38,454 bases of DNA from SAR92 clade bacterium (lineage in GTDB: Bacteria; Pseudomonadota; Gammaproteobacteria; Pseudomonadales; Porticoccaceae). The DNA is taken from positions 1 to 38,454 of the forward strand of contig JACNKP010000072.1 of assembly GCA_014381985.1 (NCBI GenBank), written 5' to 3'. Within the stretch, counting starts at the first letter, position 1. Every line of letters starts with the position of its first letter. A program made the position numbers and the translations under genes. Below, in pieces: positions 30,539 to 38,454 of the stretch. A model generated the notes under the pieces. That model searched no databases and was not told the origin of the DNA. It saw only the letters and a program-made list of their open reading frames with translations.

Positions 30539-33052
30539 ATGCCCGACCAGAGCCGCTTTTTGAGTATCCCTCTCCCTAATATATCAACCAAAAGATGTTT
30601 AGCTATCGTGCTAGTGCTTTTAGCTTGCTGTATTTCACAAATGGCGTGGGCAAAATCAGCAGTTAATGAGGATGTTGAGATTCGGGTGGCGAGCATTTTG
30701 AAAGACATGACGTTAGAGCAGAAAGTTGGTCAGATGGTGCAGGGTGAAATTAAGGAAGTTACGCCTGACGATGTCGCTAGATATTATTTGGGCTCTATTC
30801 TTAATGGCGGCGGTTCTTTCCCTAACGGACAGAAAAACTCCACGGTTAGTGATTGGTTGGACCTTTCTGATCGATATTACTTGGCGTCGTTGGACAAATC
30901 ACAGGGTGGAGCAGCTATTCCGGTAGTGTGGGGAACTGATGCTGTTCATGGGCACAACAATGTTATCGGCGCGACACTGTTCCCCCATAATATTGGTCTG
31001 GGAGCGGCTAATGATCCTAATTTAATGAGAAAGATTGGTGAGATTACCGCCCGGGAGGTAGCTGTCACTGGAATTGATTGGGTTTTTGCCCCGACTGTCG
31101 CAGTGGTTAAAGACAGCCGTTGGGGGAGAGCCTATGAGGGATACAGTAGTGAGGCACCAATCATCAAAGCCTATGCGGGAGAAATTGTCACTGGACTTCA
31201 GGGAGAGCCAGGGGACTTACGAACAAATGAGCAGCGAGTGATTGCGACGGCCAAACATTTTATTGGAGATGGCGGAACCTATAGAGGTATTGATCAAGGA
31301 GATACCAGAGTCGATTTAGAACAATTACTGAATGATCATGGGCAGGGTTATCTTACCGCCTTGGATGCTGGCGTACAGACTGTCATGGCATCATTTAATA
31401 GTTGGAATGGAATAAAAATTCATGGGCACAAATTTCTTTTAACCGACATCTTAAAAGATAAATTGGAGTTTGATGGATTTGTTATTAGTGATTGGAATGG
31501 CATTGGTCAGGTAGATGGTTGTGTCAATGAGAGTTGTGCTCTGGCTATTAATGCCGGGGTTGATATGGTCATGGTGCCCAAAAAATGGAAGGCCTTTCTG
31601 CAAAATACCTTAGCGCAGGTGAAAGCAGGCGAGATTTCTATAGATCGCATTGATGATGCGGTTACTCGAATATTAAGAGTAAAGATACGTGCAGGTCTTT
31701 TTGAAAAAGGTCTACCATCATCCCGAGAAATTGCTGGACAAGAGTCCCTAATTGGAGCGGCAGAACATCGCGCAGTTGCCCGTGAGGCCGTGCGAAAGTC
31801 ATTGGTATTACTTAAAAATAAGAACCAAGTTTTACCCCTGAAAGCGAAACAGCACGTGGTTGTTACCGGTGACGGTGCGGATGATATTGGAAAGCAAAAT
31901 GGAGGCTGGACGATAACCTGGCAAGGTACTGAGAACAAAAACAGTGATTTTCCTGGTGCAACTAGCATATACGCCGGTTTACGTGATGCGGTGGGTGATA
32001 TTGGCGGTTCTACTGAGCTAAGCGTCGATGGAACTTGGGTTAAAAAACCCGATGTTGCTGTGGTAGTGTTTGGTGAAGAGCCCTATGCGGAAGGTCAGGG
32101 CGACGTACATTCCTTGATTTACCGTGACGGACTAACAGCTGACCTTGAACTATTGCGAAAATTTCAGGCTAAAAACATTCCTGTCGTGGCGGTATTTTTA
32201 ACGGGCCGTCCGCTTTGGATGAATGCTGAAATTAATAGCGCTGACGCCTTTGTTATTGCTTGGTTACCTGGATCAGAGGGCGGAGGGGTAGCAGACGTAT
32301 TAGTGGGGGATCGCCAGAATAAGCCTCGTTACGATTTCACCGGACGCCTGTCTTTTAATTGGCCTAATCGAGAGATTAATCCAGCTGATGTGTCACTGGC
32401 GGTCGTTGACAATTTAGTATCCTTAGGGCATGGCATGAGCTATGGATCCATAGCGTTGATAAGCGGCAGTCTTAACGAAAAGCCTTCATCTGAGGGTTCG
32501 GTGAAAGAAAATATTATTTTTAGCGGTAGTAGCCGTGATCCGTGGAAGACTTATGTGGGCGACGTTAACGATTGGCGGAAGCAAGTGACAGGCATGCAAA
32601 CGTCAACGGCTGGTGGTGCCTTAACCGTCATGACGGTTGATGGAGCCGTGCAAGAAGATTCTAGAGCGCTTACTTGGACTGGCGGGGAAGAAAGTCAGTT
32701 TTACTGGCAGAGCGAAGTGCCCGCAGATCTGACGTTACTGGCCGACAGTGAGGGTGCCCTTATGATGGAGTTTAAAATTGATAAACATCCACTTGGGCGG
32801 GTGGAGCAAAGAATGGATTGCGGATATCCCTGTTCTGGGTCGCTGGATATGACTGCATTTTTTAGGTCTTTGCCCAAAGGTCAGTGGACCCGAAGAGGCA
32901 TCAGTCTTAGCTGCTTTCGTAAACTTGGGGTAAACCTTGCAAAGGTAACAACACCGCTCGTCCTGATTAGTACCGAGCCCTTTGCGGTAACCTTTAGAGA
33001 CGCAAGAGTCATAGCAAATGCGTCTGATGATTCGTTGATCAGCTGTAGTTAG
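30539..33052 (+). CDS. Secreted GH3 beta-glucosidase / exo-beta-glucanase
   Basis: An 837-residue glycoside hydrolase family 3 enzyme. Residues 1-38 form a signal peptide (hydrophobic core LAIVLVLLACC, cleavage after AWA38). The TIM-barrel domain (about 45-400) shows WGTDAVHGHNN, the TAKHFIGDGG substrate-binding block and the nucleophile Asp318 in GFVISDWNG. The second domain (about 430-640) carries FGEEPYAEG with probable acid/base Glu513. A C-terminal beta-rich region (about 660-837) resembles the ExoP-type galactose-binding-like domain. The closest family pattern is the exo-1,3/1,4-beta-glucanase of marine gammaproteobacteria. It probably releases glucose from beta-glucan oligosaccharides in the periplasm or at the cell surface, and sits beside the carbohydrate-binding lipoprotein and a two-component system. 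Confidence 0.92.
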   Translation: MPDQSRFLSIPLPNISTKRCLAIVLVLLACCISQMAWAKSAVNEDVEIRVASILKDMTLEQKVGQMVQGEIKEVTPDDVARYYLGSILNGGGSFPNGQKNSTVSDWLDLSDRYYLASLDKSQGGAAIPVVWGTDAVHGHNNVIGATLFPHNIGLGAANDPNLMRKIGEITAREVAVTGIDWVFAPTVAVVKDSRWGRAYEGYSSEAPIIKAYAGEIVTGLQGEPGDLRTNEQRVIATAKHFIGDGGTYRGIDQGDTRVDLEQLLNDHGQGYLTALDAGVQTVMASFNSWNGIKIHGHKFLLTDILKDKLEFDGFVISDWNGIGQVDGCVNESCALAINAGVDMVMVPKKWKAFLQNTLAQVKAGEISIDRIDDAVTRILRVKIRAGLFEKGLPSSREIAGQESLIGAAEHRAVAREAVRKSLVLLKNKNQVLPLKAKQHVVVTGDGADDIGKQNGGWTITWQGTENKNSDFPGATSIYAGLRDAVGDIGGSTELSVDGTWVKKPDVAVVVFGEEPYAEGQGDVHSLIYRDGLTADLELLRKFQAKNIPVVAVFLTGRPLWMNAEINSADAFVIAWLPGSEGGGVADVLVGDRQNKPRYDFTGRLSFNWPNREINPADVSLAVVDNLVSLGHGMSYGSIALISGSLNEKPSSEGSVKENIIFSGSSRDPWKTYVGDVNDWRKQVTGMQTSTAGGALTVMTVDGAVQEDSRALTWTGGEESQFYWQSEVPADLTLLADSEGALMMEFKIDKHPLGRVEQRMDCGYPCSGSLDMTAFFRSLPKGQWTRRGISLSCFRKLGVNLAKVTTPLVLISTEPFAVTFRDARVIANASDDSLISCS

Positions 33053-33090
33053 AGAACTACTCTTGGCTTGCTCTATTTTTTTGTATAAGT

Positions 33091-33861
33091 TTACACGGTG
33101 AGATGGAACCCTCCATCGAGCAGTATGGTTTCTCCAGTAACGACGGTCGACAGCGCCATTAGGTTGTATATAGATTCGGCAACCTGATCGGCAGTCACGG
33201 CAAGACCTAAGGGCGTTGTTTTTTCGATGTTAGCCAAAGCCGCATCATAATTATCACTACCTAACCCTTTGCGCAGCCATTCGCCTTGAATAAAGCCTGG
33301 GCACACCGCATTAACCCTAATGGGGCCTAAGTTTCTAGCCATGGATTTTGTCATCGTATTAAGAGCTCCTTTTGATGACGCATAGGCCAAACAGCTACCA
33401 ATACCTTTAATGCCTGCAATAGATGACACGTTGACCACATTGGGGTTGTCGCTGTGTATCAAATATTGGCGGCAAGCTTTTACCATTTGAAAGGGCCCAA
33501 CAACATTAACGTTATAAATATGTAAAAAATCACGGCCATCCAGCGCGTCTAAATCACCGTGGTTAAACGCAAACTTGGTGGTGCCGGCATTATTAACCAA
33601 GCAATCTAGGCGGCCCCATTTTTGTATGGTTTGTTCAACGGTATTGAGGCATGCCTGGTTGTCAGAAACATCGGCCTGTAAAGCTTGGGCTTCGACGCCA
33701 AGATCTTGGCACAAGGCAACGACCTTTTCAGCCTGGCTCATTGAACTAGTACAGGTGACGGTAATATTCCAGCCCTTTGATGCCAGCAAAATCGCGGTTG
33801 CTTGGCCAACGCCTCGGCTGCCGCCCGTAATTATCGCTACAGGGTTGGTTGATTTAGACAT
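33091..33861 (-). CDS. Short-chain dehydrogenase/reductase (FabG-like)
   Basis: A 256-residue classical SDR. The cofactor-binding motif TGGSRGVG spans 12-19, NNAG spans 90-93, and the catalytic triad is Ser147 (or Ser146), Tyr160 and Lys164 (YASSK). The C-terminal GETILLDGGFHLTV is a standard SDR ending. The Arg in the TGGSRG loop suggests NADP(H) preference, an inference from the family. The substrate is not predictable. AAGGAG lies seven bases before the ATG. It is divergent from the HD-domain gene across a 176-bp spacer that contains a small palindrome. Confidence 0.9.
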   Translation of the reverse strand: MSKSTNPVAIITGGSRGVGQATAILLASKGWNITVTCTSSMSQAEKVVALCQDLGVEAQALQADVSDNQACLNTVEQTIQKWGRLDCLVNNAGTTKFAFNHGDLDALDGRDFLHIYNVNVVGPFQMVKACRQYLIHSDNPNVVNVSSIAGIKGIGSCLAYASSKGALNTMTKSMARNLGPIRVNAVCPGFIQGEWLRKGLGSDNYDAALANIEKTTPLGLAVTADQVAESIYNLMALSTVVTGETILLDGGFHLTV

Positions 33862-33922
33862 TCAATACTCCTTGTTTGGTCAAAGCTGGGTTGGTCGTTT
33901 TATTAAGAGGTTATTAAATAAC

Positions 33923-33935
33923 TGACCGATGGTCA
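33923..33935. promoter_or_regulatory. Palindromic operator candidate TGACC-GAT-GGTCA
   Basis: A perfect 5+3+5 inverted repeat lies 62 bp upstream of the SDR gene and 102 bp upstream of the HD-domain gene. Similar GACC...GGTC palindromes are common operators of TetR-type repressors. No regulator gene is adjacent, so the binding protein is unknown. Confidence 0.35.
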
Positions 33936-33967
33936 TTGCAAGTTAAATTACTAAATTCTAGTCCTTG

Positions 33968-33997
33968 TTGCTAATATGTCATAAAGCTTGGTATAAC
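33968..33997 (+). promoter_or_regulatory. Candidate sigma-70 promoter for the HD-MOSC operon
   Basis: TTGCTA (33968-33973) and TATAAC (33992-33997) are separated by 18 bp, 40 bp upstream of the HD-domain start. Both hexamers match the consensus well enough to be plausible. Confidence 0.45.
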
Positions 33998-34037
33998 AAG
34001 CTGCCTAAAATTAATAAGAGACCTCGGAGCAGTCCAA

Positions 34038-34610
34038 ATGAACGCTACCTTTACCAAAATGTCGAAGAGTACAGCTGAAGACTGGGCCATCATCGTGCCA
34101 GAGCAAATGAAGTTTTTCAAAAAGCTCCCAGATCGCATTCTTAGCCATATGGAGCTGTTAACTGGGGATTATGGCGGATTTGCCGTGGATCGCCTTCAGC
34201 ACTCACTGCAGACGGCACACAGGGCGGCAGAAGCGGGAGAGGACGATGAGTATATTGTCTGCGCCCTTCTGCACGATATTGGCGATACTCTAGGCAGTGC
34301 AAACCATGCTGATGTGGCCGCGGCTATTTTGCAACCCTATGTATCAGAGGAAAATCATTGGATGGTCAAGCATCATGCTATTTTCCAAGGCTACAATTTC
34401 TTTCATTTTCTGGGTGCTGATCGCAATATGCGTGATCAATTTCGTGAAACTGATCACTTTAAGCGGACTGCTCGGTTTATCGCTAAATACGACGACCCCT
34501 CTTTTGACCCGGACATGCCAAAATTGTCTCTCTCCACATTTGAGCCGATACTTAGACGGGTTTTTAGTCAGCCTAAAAATAGCATTTATAAAGTTCTAAC
34601 CGACGATTAA
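34038..34610 (+). CDS. HD-domain protein, PhnZ/MIOX-like putative diiron oxygenase or phosphohydrolase
   Basis: This 190-residue helical protein has the metal-ligand series of HD proteins: His55 in LQHSLQTA, His79-Asp80 in LLHDIGD, His90 in ANHADVAA, His112 or His113 in VKHHAIFQGY, and Asp152 or Asp153 in AKYDDPSFDP. The length, the GxxxxLQHSLQTAxxA lead-in and the extra His after the HD pair resemble the mixed-valence diiron oxygenases PhnZ and TmpB more than nucleotide phosphohydrolases. The N-terminal residues differ, and no phosphonate gene is nearby, so the reaction stays open. The MOSC gene follows after 14 bp, implying an operon. Confidence 0.75.
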   Translation: MNATFTKMSKSTAEDWAIIVPEQMKFFKKLPDRILSHMELLTGDYGGFAVDRLQHSLQTAHRAAEAGEDDEYIVCALLHDIGDTLGSANHADVAAAILQPYVSEENHWMVKHHAIFQGYNFFHFLGADRNMRDQFRETDHFKRTARFIAKYDDPSFDPDMPKLSLSTFEPILRRVFSQPKNSIYKVLTDD

Positions 34611-34624
34611 AGGAAACTTTGGCG

Positions 34625-35110
34625 ATGTCTAGTAAAACGATAACAGGAATCTATACCGCTCCGGCAATGGGGGGTTTTATGATGGGCCACGCAAAAGTTG
34701 CCTTGAAGGCGGGCAAAGGCATTGTTGGCGATCGCTATTATTCTGAGACCGGGAAAAGCAGGTCAACCTATAAAGGCCAGCCTGATTTTGAGCTTACTTT
34801 GATTGAATCTGAGGTGATTGAAAGCTTCAACAAGGAAAGCGGTAATAGTTTTCATGAGAGTGACTTCCGTCGCAATCTAATTACTAAAGGTGTGCGTTTA
34901 AATGACCTAGAGGGCCAGTATTTCACAATCAATGGGATAAGTCTCTACGGTGTTAGGCTATGCGAACCATGCGCTAGTCTGCAGCGGCGGTTAGGGGTCA
35001 GTATTTTGCCAGAGTTGGTTGGCAAGGGAGGTCTCCGCGCGCAGGTAAGAGGTAGCGGCATCTTGTCTGTAGGGGATAGTTTTAGCCTTGACCTAGTAGG
35101 TAGGCGCTAG
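34625..35110 (+). CDS. MOSC-domain protein
   Basis: A 161-residue stand-alone MOSC domain, the fold of the molybdenum-cofactor sulfurase C-terminus and of YiiM/mARC proteins. Visible family marks are GKGIVGDRYY, LTLIESEVIESF, FRRNLITKGVRLNDL and the conserved cysteine in RLCEPCASL, followed by GLRAQV and SVGDSF. Stand-alone MOSC proteins are thought to bind molybdenum cofactor or carry sulfur; the role here is unknown. A TTG at 34619 in the same frame is possible, but the ATG at 34625 with AGGA ten bases upstream is about equally likely. It is in an apparent operon with the HD-domain gene and its stop overlaps that of tatD. Confidence 0.85.
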   Translation: MSSKTITGIYTAPAMGGFMMGHAKVALKAGKGIVGDRYYSETGKSRSTYKGQPDFELTLIESEVIESFNKESGNSFHESDFRRNLITKGVRLNDLEGQYFTINGISLYGVRLCEPCASLQRRLGVSILPELVGKGGLRAQVRGSGILSVGDSFSLDLVGRR

Positions 35111-35904
35111 CTTAACCCAAAGAAATCTAAGGCGGTGGCAGTGGTCATTTGACTAATAATATCTTCAGGTTCTTCTCTGTTGTCACAAATACATTTGACG
35201 ATGTGCTTTAAAAAAGCGGGTTCGTTCCGTCGATTTTTTGGCAATGGGTTCATATTTCTTGGCAGTAAATAGGGGGCATCGGTTTCTACCATCAATCGGT
35301 CTAATGGAATGTTCTTTACTAATTTTTGAAGCTCTTGACCGCGGCGTTCGTCGCAGATCCAGCCAGTAATGCCAATATACAAGTCTAAATCTAAATAATT
35401 AAAAAGAGTCTTTTTGTCACCTGTAAAGCAGTGAATGACAGCCTTGGGTATAGACTCACGATGGTAGGTTAAGATCTCAAGTTGGCGCTTGGCGGCATCA
35501 CGCTCGTGCAAAAATAATGGCATTTTTAACTCTGTGGCGAGCTCAAGTTGCGCCTCAAAGGCCATTTCTTGGTCTTTTTGCAGCGATAAATTACGATTGA
35601 AATCCAGCCCAGCCTCTCCAATAGCGACTACTGAGGAGTGGCTTGCTAGTTCTTTAAGACAGCTGCGAGAATCTGTATCCCAGGCTTTAGCCTCGTGGGG
35701 ATGAATACCAGCTGTGGCATAGAGCATGTTAGGGAATTGAGATTGGTATTTATCACAAAGAGCAACCACAGCTTGGCTCTCGCTGACAGAAGTACCGGTT
35801 AGAATAATCTTTTCAACGCCAGCTGATAAAGCTCGCTCCAAAACATCGGGAATGCGATTCTTAAATTGTTGGTTAGAAAGGTTAACACCAATATCAATTA
35901 ACAT
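35107..35904 (-). CDS. tatD: TatD-family 3'-5' exonuclease / metal-dependent hydrolase
   Basis: A 265-residue TIM-barrel amidohydrolase-superfamily nuclease. The family start DIGVNLSNQQF, the metal-site blocks GIHPHEA, GEAGLDFNRN, LFLHERDA, IHCFTG and METDAPYLLPRN are all present, and the N-terminal DIG(V)NL form distinguishes TatD from YcfH and YjjV. TatD acts on DNA and RNA in repair and quality control; it is not part of the Tat translocase despite the name. The open frame continues to 35961, but the ATG at 35904 starts at conserved sequence, though its ribosome site is weak. The gene converges on the MOSC gene with a shared CTAG at the stops. Confidence 0.9.
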   Translation of the reverse strand: MLIDIGVNLSNQQFKNRIPDVLERALSAGVEKIILTGTSVSESQAVVALCDKYQSQFPNMLYATAGIHPHEAKAWDTDSRSCLKELASHSSVVAIGEAGLDFNRNLSLQKDQEMAFEAQLELATELKMPLFLHERDAAKRQLEILTYHRESIPKAVIHCFTGDKKTLFNYLDLDLYIGITGWICDERRGQELQKLVKNIPLDRLMVETDAPYLLPRNMNPLPKNRRNEPAFLKHIVKCICDNREEPEDIISQMTTATALDFFGLS

Positions 35905-36027
35905 CGGATACAGCTCGTATTTAGGAGGACTGTATTGTAAATACTTAAATAGCAATGTCACTGATGACGAGGGCCTATTTAGAAAATAACCTCTTAGTGT
36001 GAAATGTTTTAATTCTCAAACGCCCGT

Positions 36028-36462
36028 CTAATTTTTGATTCGTACCGCTAGTACATCACATTGGGCGCCATGAAGTACTGAATTGCTGGTCGATCCAAAA
36101 ATTAACGATAAGCCATGTCTGCCATGGCTGCCCACAACAATTAATTCAATATCTTCAGTGTTAGCCATGCTATGCATCTCTTGGGCAGGATGACCCAAAA
36201 TGACATGCTGATCTGCCGGGTCAACATCTAGTTCGGCACCTAGTATTGAGAGGCGCAGATTGGCCTGATCTGTCAGTTGAGTCTGCACGTCCGATAGATC
36301 TACGGGTATGTCTCCACCGTATGTGAAGGCTAAGGGTTCAAGAATATGGCAAATTGATATTTTTGTTTCGGTGTTGGAAAAGAGAAATTTGACTCGGTCT
36401 ATCACTTGCTGAGATTCTGGCGATAGGTCTAATCCGACCAATATATGCTTGTAGGACGACAT
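36028..36462 (-). CDS. Universal stress protein, UspA family
   Basis: A 144-residue single Usp domain. The start MSSYKHILVGLDLSPES is typical, and the ATP-binding signature G-2x-G-9x-G-(S/T) is intact in GSHGRHGLSLIFGSTSNSVL, so a nucleotide-binding type is likely. The C-terminal strand CDVLAVRIKN fits UspA. The frame continues to 36522, but the ATG at 36462 has AAAGGG nine bases upstream and matches family starts. It stands alone, divergent from the membrane-anchored protein gene. Confidence 0.88.
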   Translation of the reverse strand: MSSYKHILVGLDLSPESQQVIDRVKFLFSNTETKISICHILEPLAFTYGGDIPVDLSDVQTQLTDQANLRLSILGAELDVDPADQHVILGHPAQEMHSMANTEDIELIVVGSHGRHGLSLIFGSTSNSVLHGAQCDVLAVRIKN

Positions 36463-36558
36463 AGTGGTGTACCCTTTAGGTTGTTTGCTTGTAGTATTAA
36501 ATACTATGGCTTTTAAAAGCAATAATTTTTATCAGTCTTACTATAAGAGTAGTAGTTA

Positions 36559-37044
36559 ATGGCGTGGTTGTTAATCATATTTATTATTGCCGTCGTCGTC
36601 TCACCCTTGATGTGGTTTAAACAATCGCCCTACCAAAAGAGATTGGCAGAGTTGCGCAGTGGTGCGGCAGCAGTAAATATTCGGGTTAGCCTACATCGAA
36701 GGCCTGATGCTAGGGAATCGGAAACTGCTTTAGAGACTGTTTGTTATAAAATGCGGTGGGAAGGTTCAGATGGCCAGCGAAATTGGGTGATCCATCGGTT
36801 TAGTGGGCGAGGGTGGGAATCACCTTGGACTGGTTGGCAGTGGGTACAAAGTGAGGCCGATTTAAGTTGGCATGAAATATTATTAGAAATATTGCCTGAA
36901 CTGCCGTTAAACGTGACAGCAATTATTGCAACAGAGGCTGATGTGGGCGCTATTTGGAGCGAGCGTGGGGATCATCAGGACTTGCTAAAAATTGCCGAGA
37001 GTTTAGGTAAATTAAAACGCCACATTGAAAATATTTCGCATTGA
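36559..37044 (+). CDS. Membrane-anchored protein of unknown function upstream of topA
   Basis: I do not recognise this 161-residue protein. The first 20 residues form a hydrophobic anchor (LLIIFIIAVVVSPLMW) with the rest probably cytoplasmic. The soluble part contains a Trp-rich region (NWVIHRFSGRGWESPWTGWQWV, about 79-100) and mixed alpha/beta pattern to the end. No catalytic motif was seen. It precedes topA by 127 bp on the same strand, a position that small uncharacterised proteins often hold in gammaproteobacteria, but a role in topoisomerase function is not supported by the sequence. Confidence 0.7.
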   Translation: MAWLLIIFIIAVVVSPLMWFKQSPYQKRLAELRSGAAAVNIRVSLHRRPDARESETALETVCYKMRWEGSDGQRNWVIHRFSGRGWESPWTGWQWVQSEADLSWHEILLEILPELPLNVTAIIATEADVGAIWSERGDHQDLLKIAESLGKLKRHIENISH

Positions 37045-37047
37045 AGC

Positions 37048-37077
37048 TTGACCAAAGGGCAATAGAACAAGTATATA
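37048..37077 (+). promoter_or_regulatory. Candidate topA promoter
   Basis: TTGACC (37048-37053) and TATATA (37072-37077) are 18 bp apart, 94 bp before the topA start and just after the stop of the upstream gene. Other AT-rich TATAAA-like bases nearer the gene (about 37136) could be a second -10, as topA often has several promoters. Confidence 0.4.
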
Positions 37078-37171
37078 TGCGAACCTTGGACGCGTGTTAA
37101 ACGTGTTGCGTAATCAAAACGAGCTCATTTACTAGTATAAAGTGATGCCGTAATAAGGGAACTTTCGCCAA

Positions 37172-38454
37172 ATGGGCAAATCTTTAGTCATTGTAGAGTC
37201 ACCAGCCAAAGCCAAAACAATTAATCGCTATTTGGGCGATGATTTTATTGTTAAATCGAGTGTCGGCCATATTAGAGACTTGCCTACGGGCGCAAATAGA
37301 GTGCCTAGTGATCCCAAAGATCGTGCAAAGCAGGCGGCTTTGACCCGTAAAATGTCTCCTGAAGATAAAATTGTACATCGCGAGAAAAAAGCAAAATCTC
37401 AACTCATAAAAAGTATGGGTATTGATCCAGACAATAACTGGAAGGCAGATTATGCGACGCTCCCGGGTAAAGAAAAAGTTGTAGCTGAGCTTAAAAAGCT
37501 GGCTAAAAACGCCGACACTGTCTATCTGGCGACGGATATGGATAGAGAGGGCGAGGCTATAGCATGGCATCTAACCGAGGTGATTGGAGGCGACGAAAGT
37601 CGCTATAAACGAGTTGTATTTAACGAAATAACCAAGAAAGCTATACGAAAAGCGTTCGAGGCTCCGGGTGAGCTTAATAAAGACCGCGTTGATGCCCAGC
37701 AAGCAAGGCGTTTTTTAGATCGTGTTGTCGGCTTTATGGTTTCTCCATTACTGTGGGAAAAAGTAGGGCGCGGTTTGTCCGCGGGCCGAGTGCAGTCTGT
37801 CGCGCTAAAATTAGTCGTTGAGCGTGAGCGTGATATTCGTGCTTTTGTTCCTGAAGAATACTGGACCGTTCAAGCTGACTTGGAGGGCAGTGCCAGTTCA
37901 GACGTTGACCAGGACGATGTTAAAATTCGTTTCGATGTAAAGCGGCATCAAGGTAAGGCTTTTCGGCCAACCGGTAAGGTCGAGGCCGACACCTCTTTGA
38001 GTGCGTTAAGAGAAGCCGATTATGCCGTAAGTAAAAGAGAAGATAAGCCAACAAAATCTAAACCTTCAGCTCCATTTATTACGTCGACATTACAGCAAGC
38101 GGCCAGTACTAGGTTAGGTTTTGGCGTTAAGAAAACCATGATGATGGCCCAGCGTTTGTACGAAGGCGGCTACATTACTTATATGCGTACAGATTCGGCC
38201 AATTTGAGTGAAGATGCGGTTATTGCTTGTCGTGACTATATTGAATTACGTCATGGCGCTAAGTACCTGCCTGACGTGGCGATCACCTATAGCAGTAAAT
38301 CTGGCGCTCAAGATGCACACGAAGCGATTCGCCCTTCGAACGTAGATATAGCGCCGGGTAGCCTTAGCGAGATGGACGTTGATGCGCACAGACTTTATCA
38401 GTTGATATCGCAGCAATTCGTTGCATGCCAGCTGACTAATGCAGAGTTCACCTC
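37172..38454 (+). CDS. topA: DNA topoisomerase I (5' part, cut by the window edge)
   Basis: The first 427 codons of a type IA topoisomerase, which relaxes negative supercoils. The Toprim domain starts at once ([17 protein letters not shown], with the catalytic Glu in VIVESP), and the acidic DxDxE motif is in [17 protein letters not shown]. Further blocks are [28 protein letters not shown] and [19 protein letters not shown]. The active-site Tyr is Tyr337 in [11 protein letters not shown] (E. coli Tyr319), so this protein has about 18 extra residues before it, partly in the segment rich in Lys after [13 protein letters not shown] upstream of the ATG supports the start. The C-terminal zinc and DNA-binding domains lie beyond the window. 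Confidence 0.97.
   Translation, partial: MGKSLVIVESPAKAKTINRYLGDDFIVKSSVGHIRDLPTGANRVPSDPKDRAKQAALTRKMSPEDKIVHREKKAKSQLIKSMGIDPDNNWKADYATLPGKEKVVAELKKLAKNADTVYLATDMDREGEAIAWHLTEVIGGDESRYKRVVFNEITKKAIRKAFEAPGELNKDRVDAQQARRFLDRVVGFMVSPLLWEKVGRGLSAGRVQSVALKLVVERERDIRAFVPEEYWTVQADLEGSASSDVDQDDVKIRFDVKRHQGKAFRPTGKVEADTSLSALREADYAVSKREDKPTKSKPSAPFITSTLQQAASTRLGFGVKKTMMMAQRLYEGGYITYMRTDSANLSEDAVIACRDYIELRHGAKYLPDVAITYSSKSGAQDAHEAIRPSNVDIAPGSLSEMDVDAHRLYQLISQQFVACQLTNAEFT

Noticed and set aside
37199-37570. Open frame of 123 codons on the minus strand opposite the start of topA
   Set aside because: The plus strand encodes clear Toprim motifs over the same bases; the antisense frame has no recognisable protein features.

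Overview
The window looks like chromosomal DNA of a marine gammaproteobacterium. The class is supported by slyX, cmoA, ttcA, a BolA-type oadGAB cluster, SlyD and an AlgZ/AlgR-like pair. The marine guess rests on sodium-coupled functions (OadGAB, PutP) and a polysaccharide-type locus. A SAR92/Porticoccaceae-like member of the Cellvibrionales is my best inference, but the sequence alone does not prove it. No tRNA, rRNA, insertion sequence, phage gene or CRISPR array was seen.

Layout. 1-514 has no convincing gene. 515-2199 carries slyX and a class-3-type aldehyde dehydrogenase. 2222-5877 (minus) is a large M16C-type metallopeptidase followed 5 bp later by cmoA. 5989-9820 is an AraC-type regulator divergent from an overlapping MaoC-hydratase/acyl-CoA-dehydrogenase pair. 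9885-11149 (minus) holds a TSUP transporter gene overlapping slyD. 11249-14412 has an Smr-domain protein, a periplasmic protein, a lipocalin lipoprotein with an extra C-terminal domain, and ttcA. 14591-16479 is doxX-like plus putP. argS is on the minus strand at 16521-18248. 18498-22087 is an oadG-oadA-oadB-bolA operon, predicted to form a sodium-pumping decarboxylase.

The accessory core is 22309-33052. It encodes a 1657-residue surface lipoprotein built from six copies of an unnamed Trp/Cys-rich domain of about 165 residues, two CBM4/9-like modules and a third beta-sandwich module. A SAM methyltransferase, a LytS/AlgZ-type histidine kinase, a LytTR response regulator and a secreted GH3 beta-glucosidase/exo-glucanase follow. 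This arrangement suggests binding and breakdown of a beta-glucan such as laminarin, possibly under control of the adjacent two-component system. That link is inference. The last two repeats of the lipoprotein are identical over 478 bp, so the gene has expanded recently.

The right end (33091-38454) returns to housekeeping and accessory enzymes: an SDR oxidoreductase, an HD-domain protein resembling PhnZ-type diiron oxygenases, a MOSC protein, TatD, a UspA-type stress protein, an unknown membrane-anchored protein, and the first 427 codons of topA, cut by the window edge.
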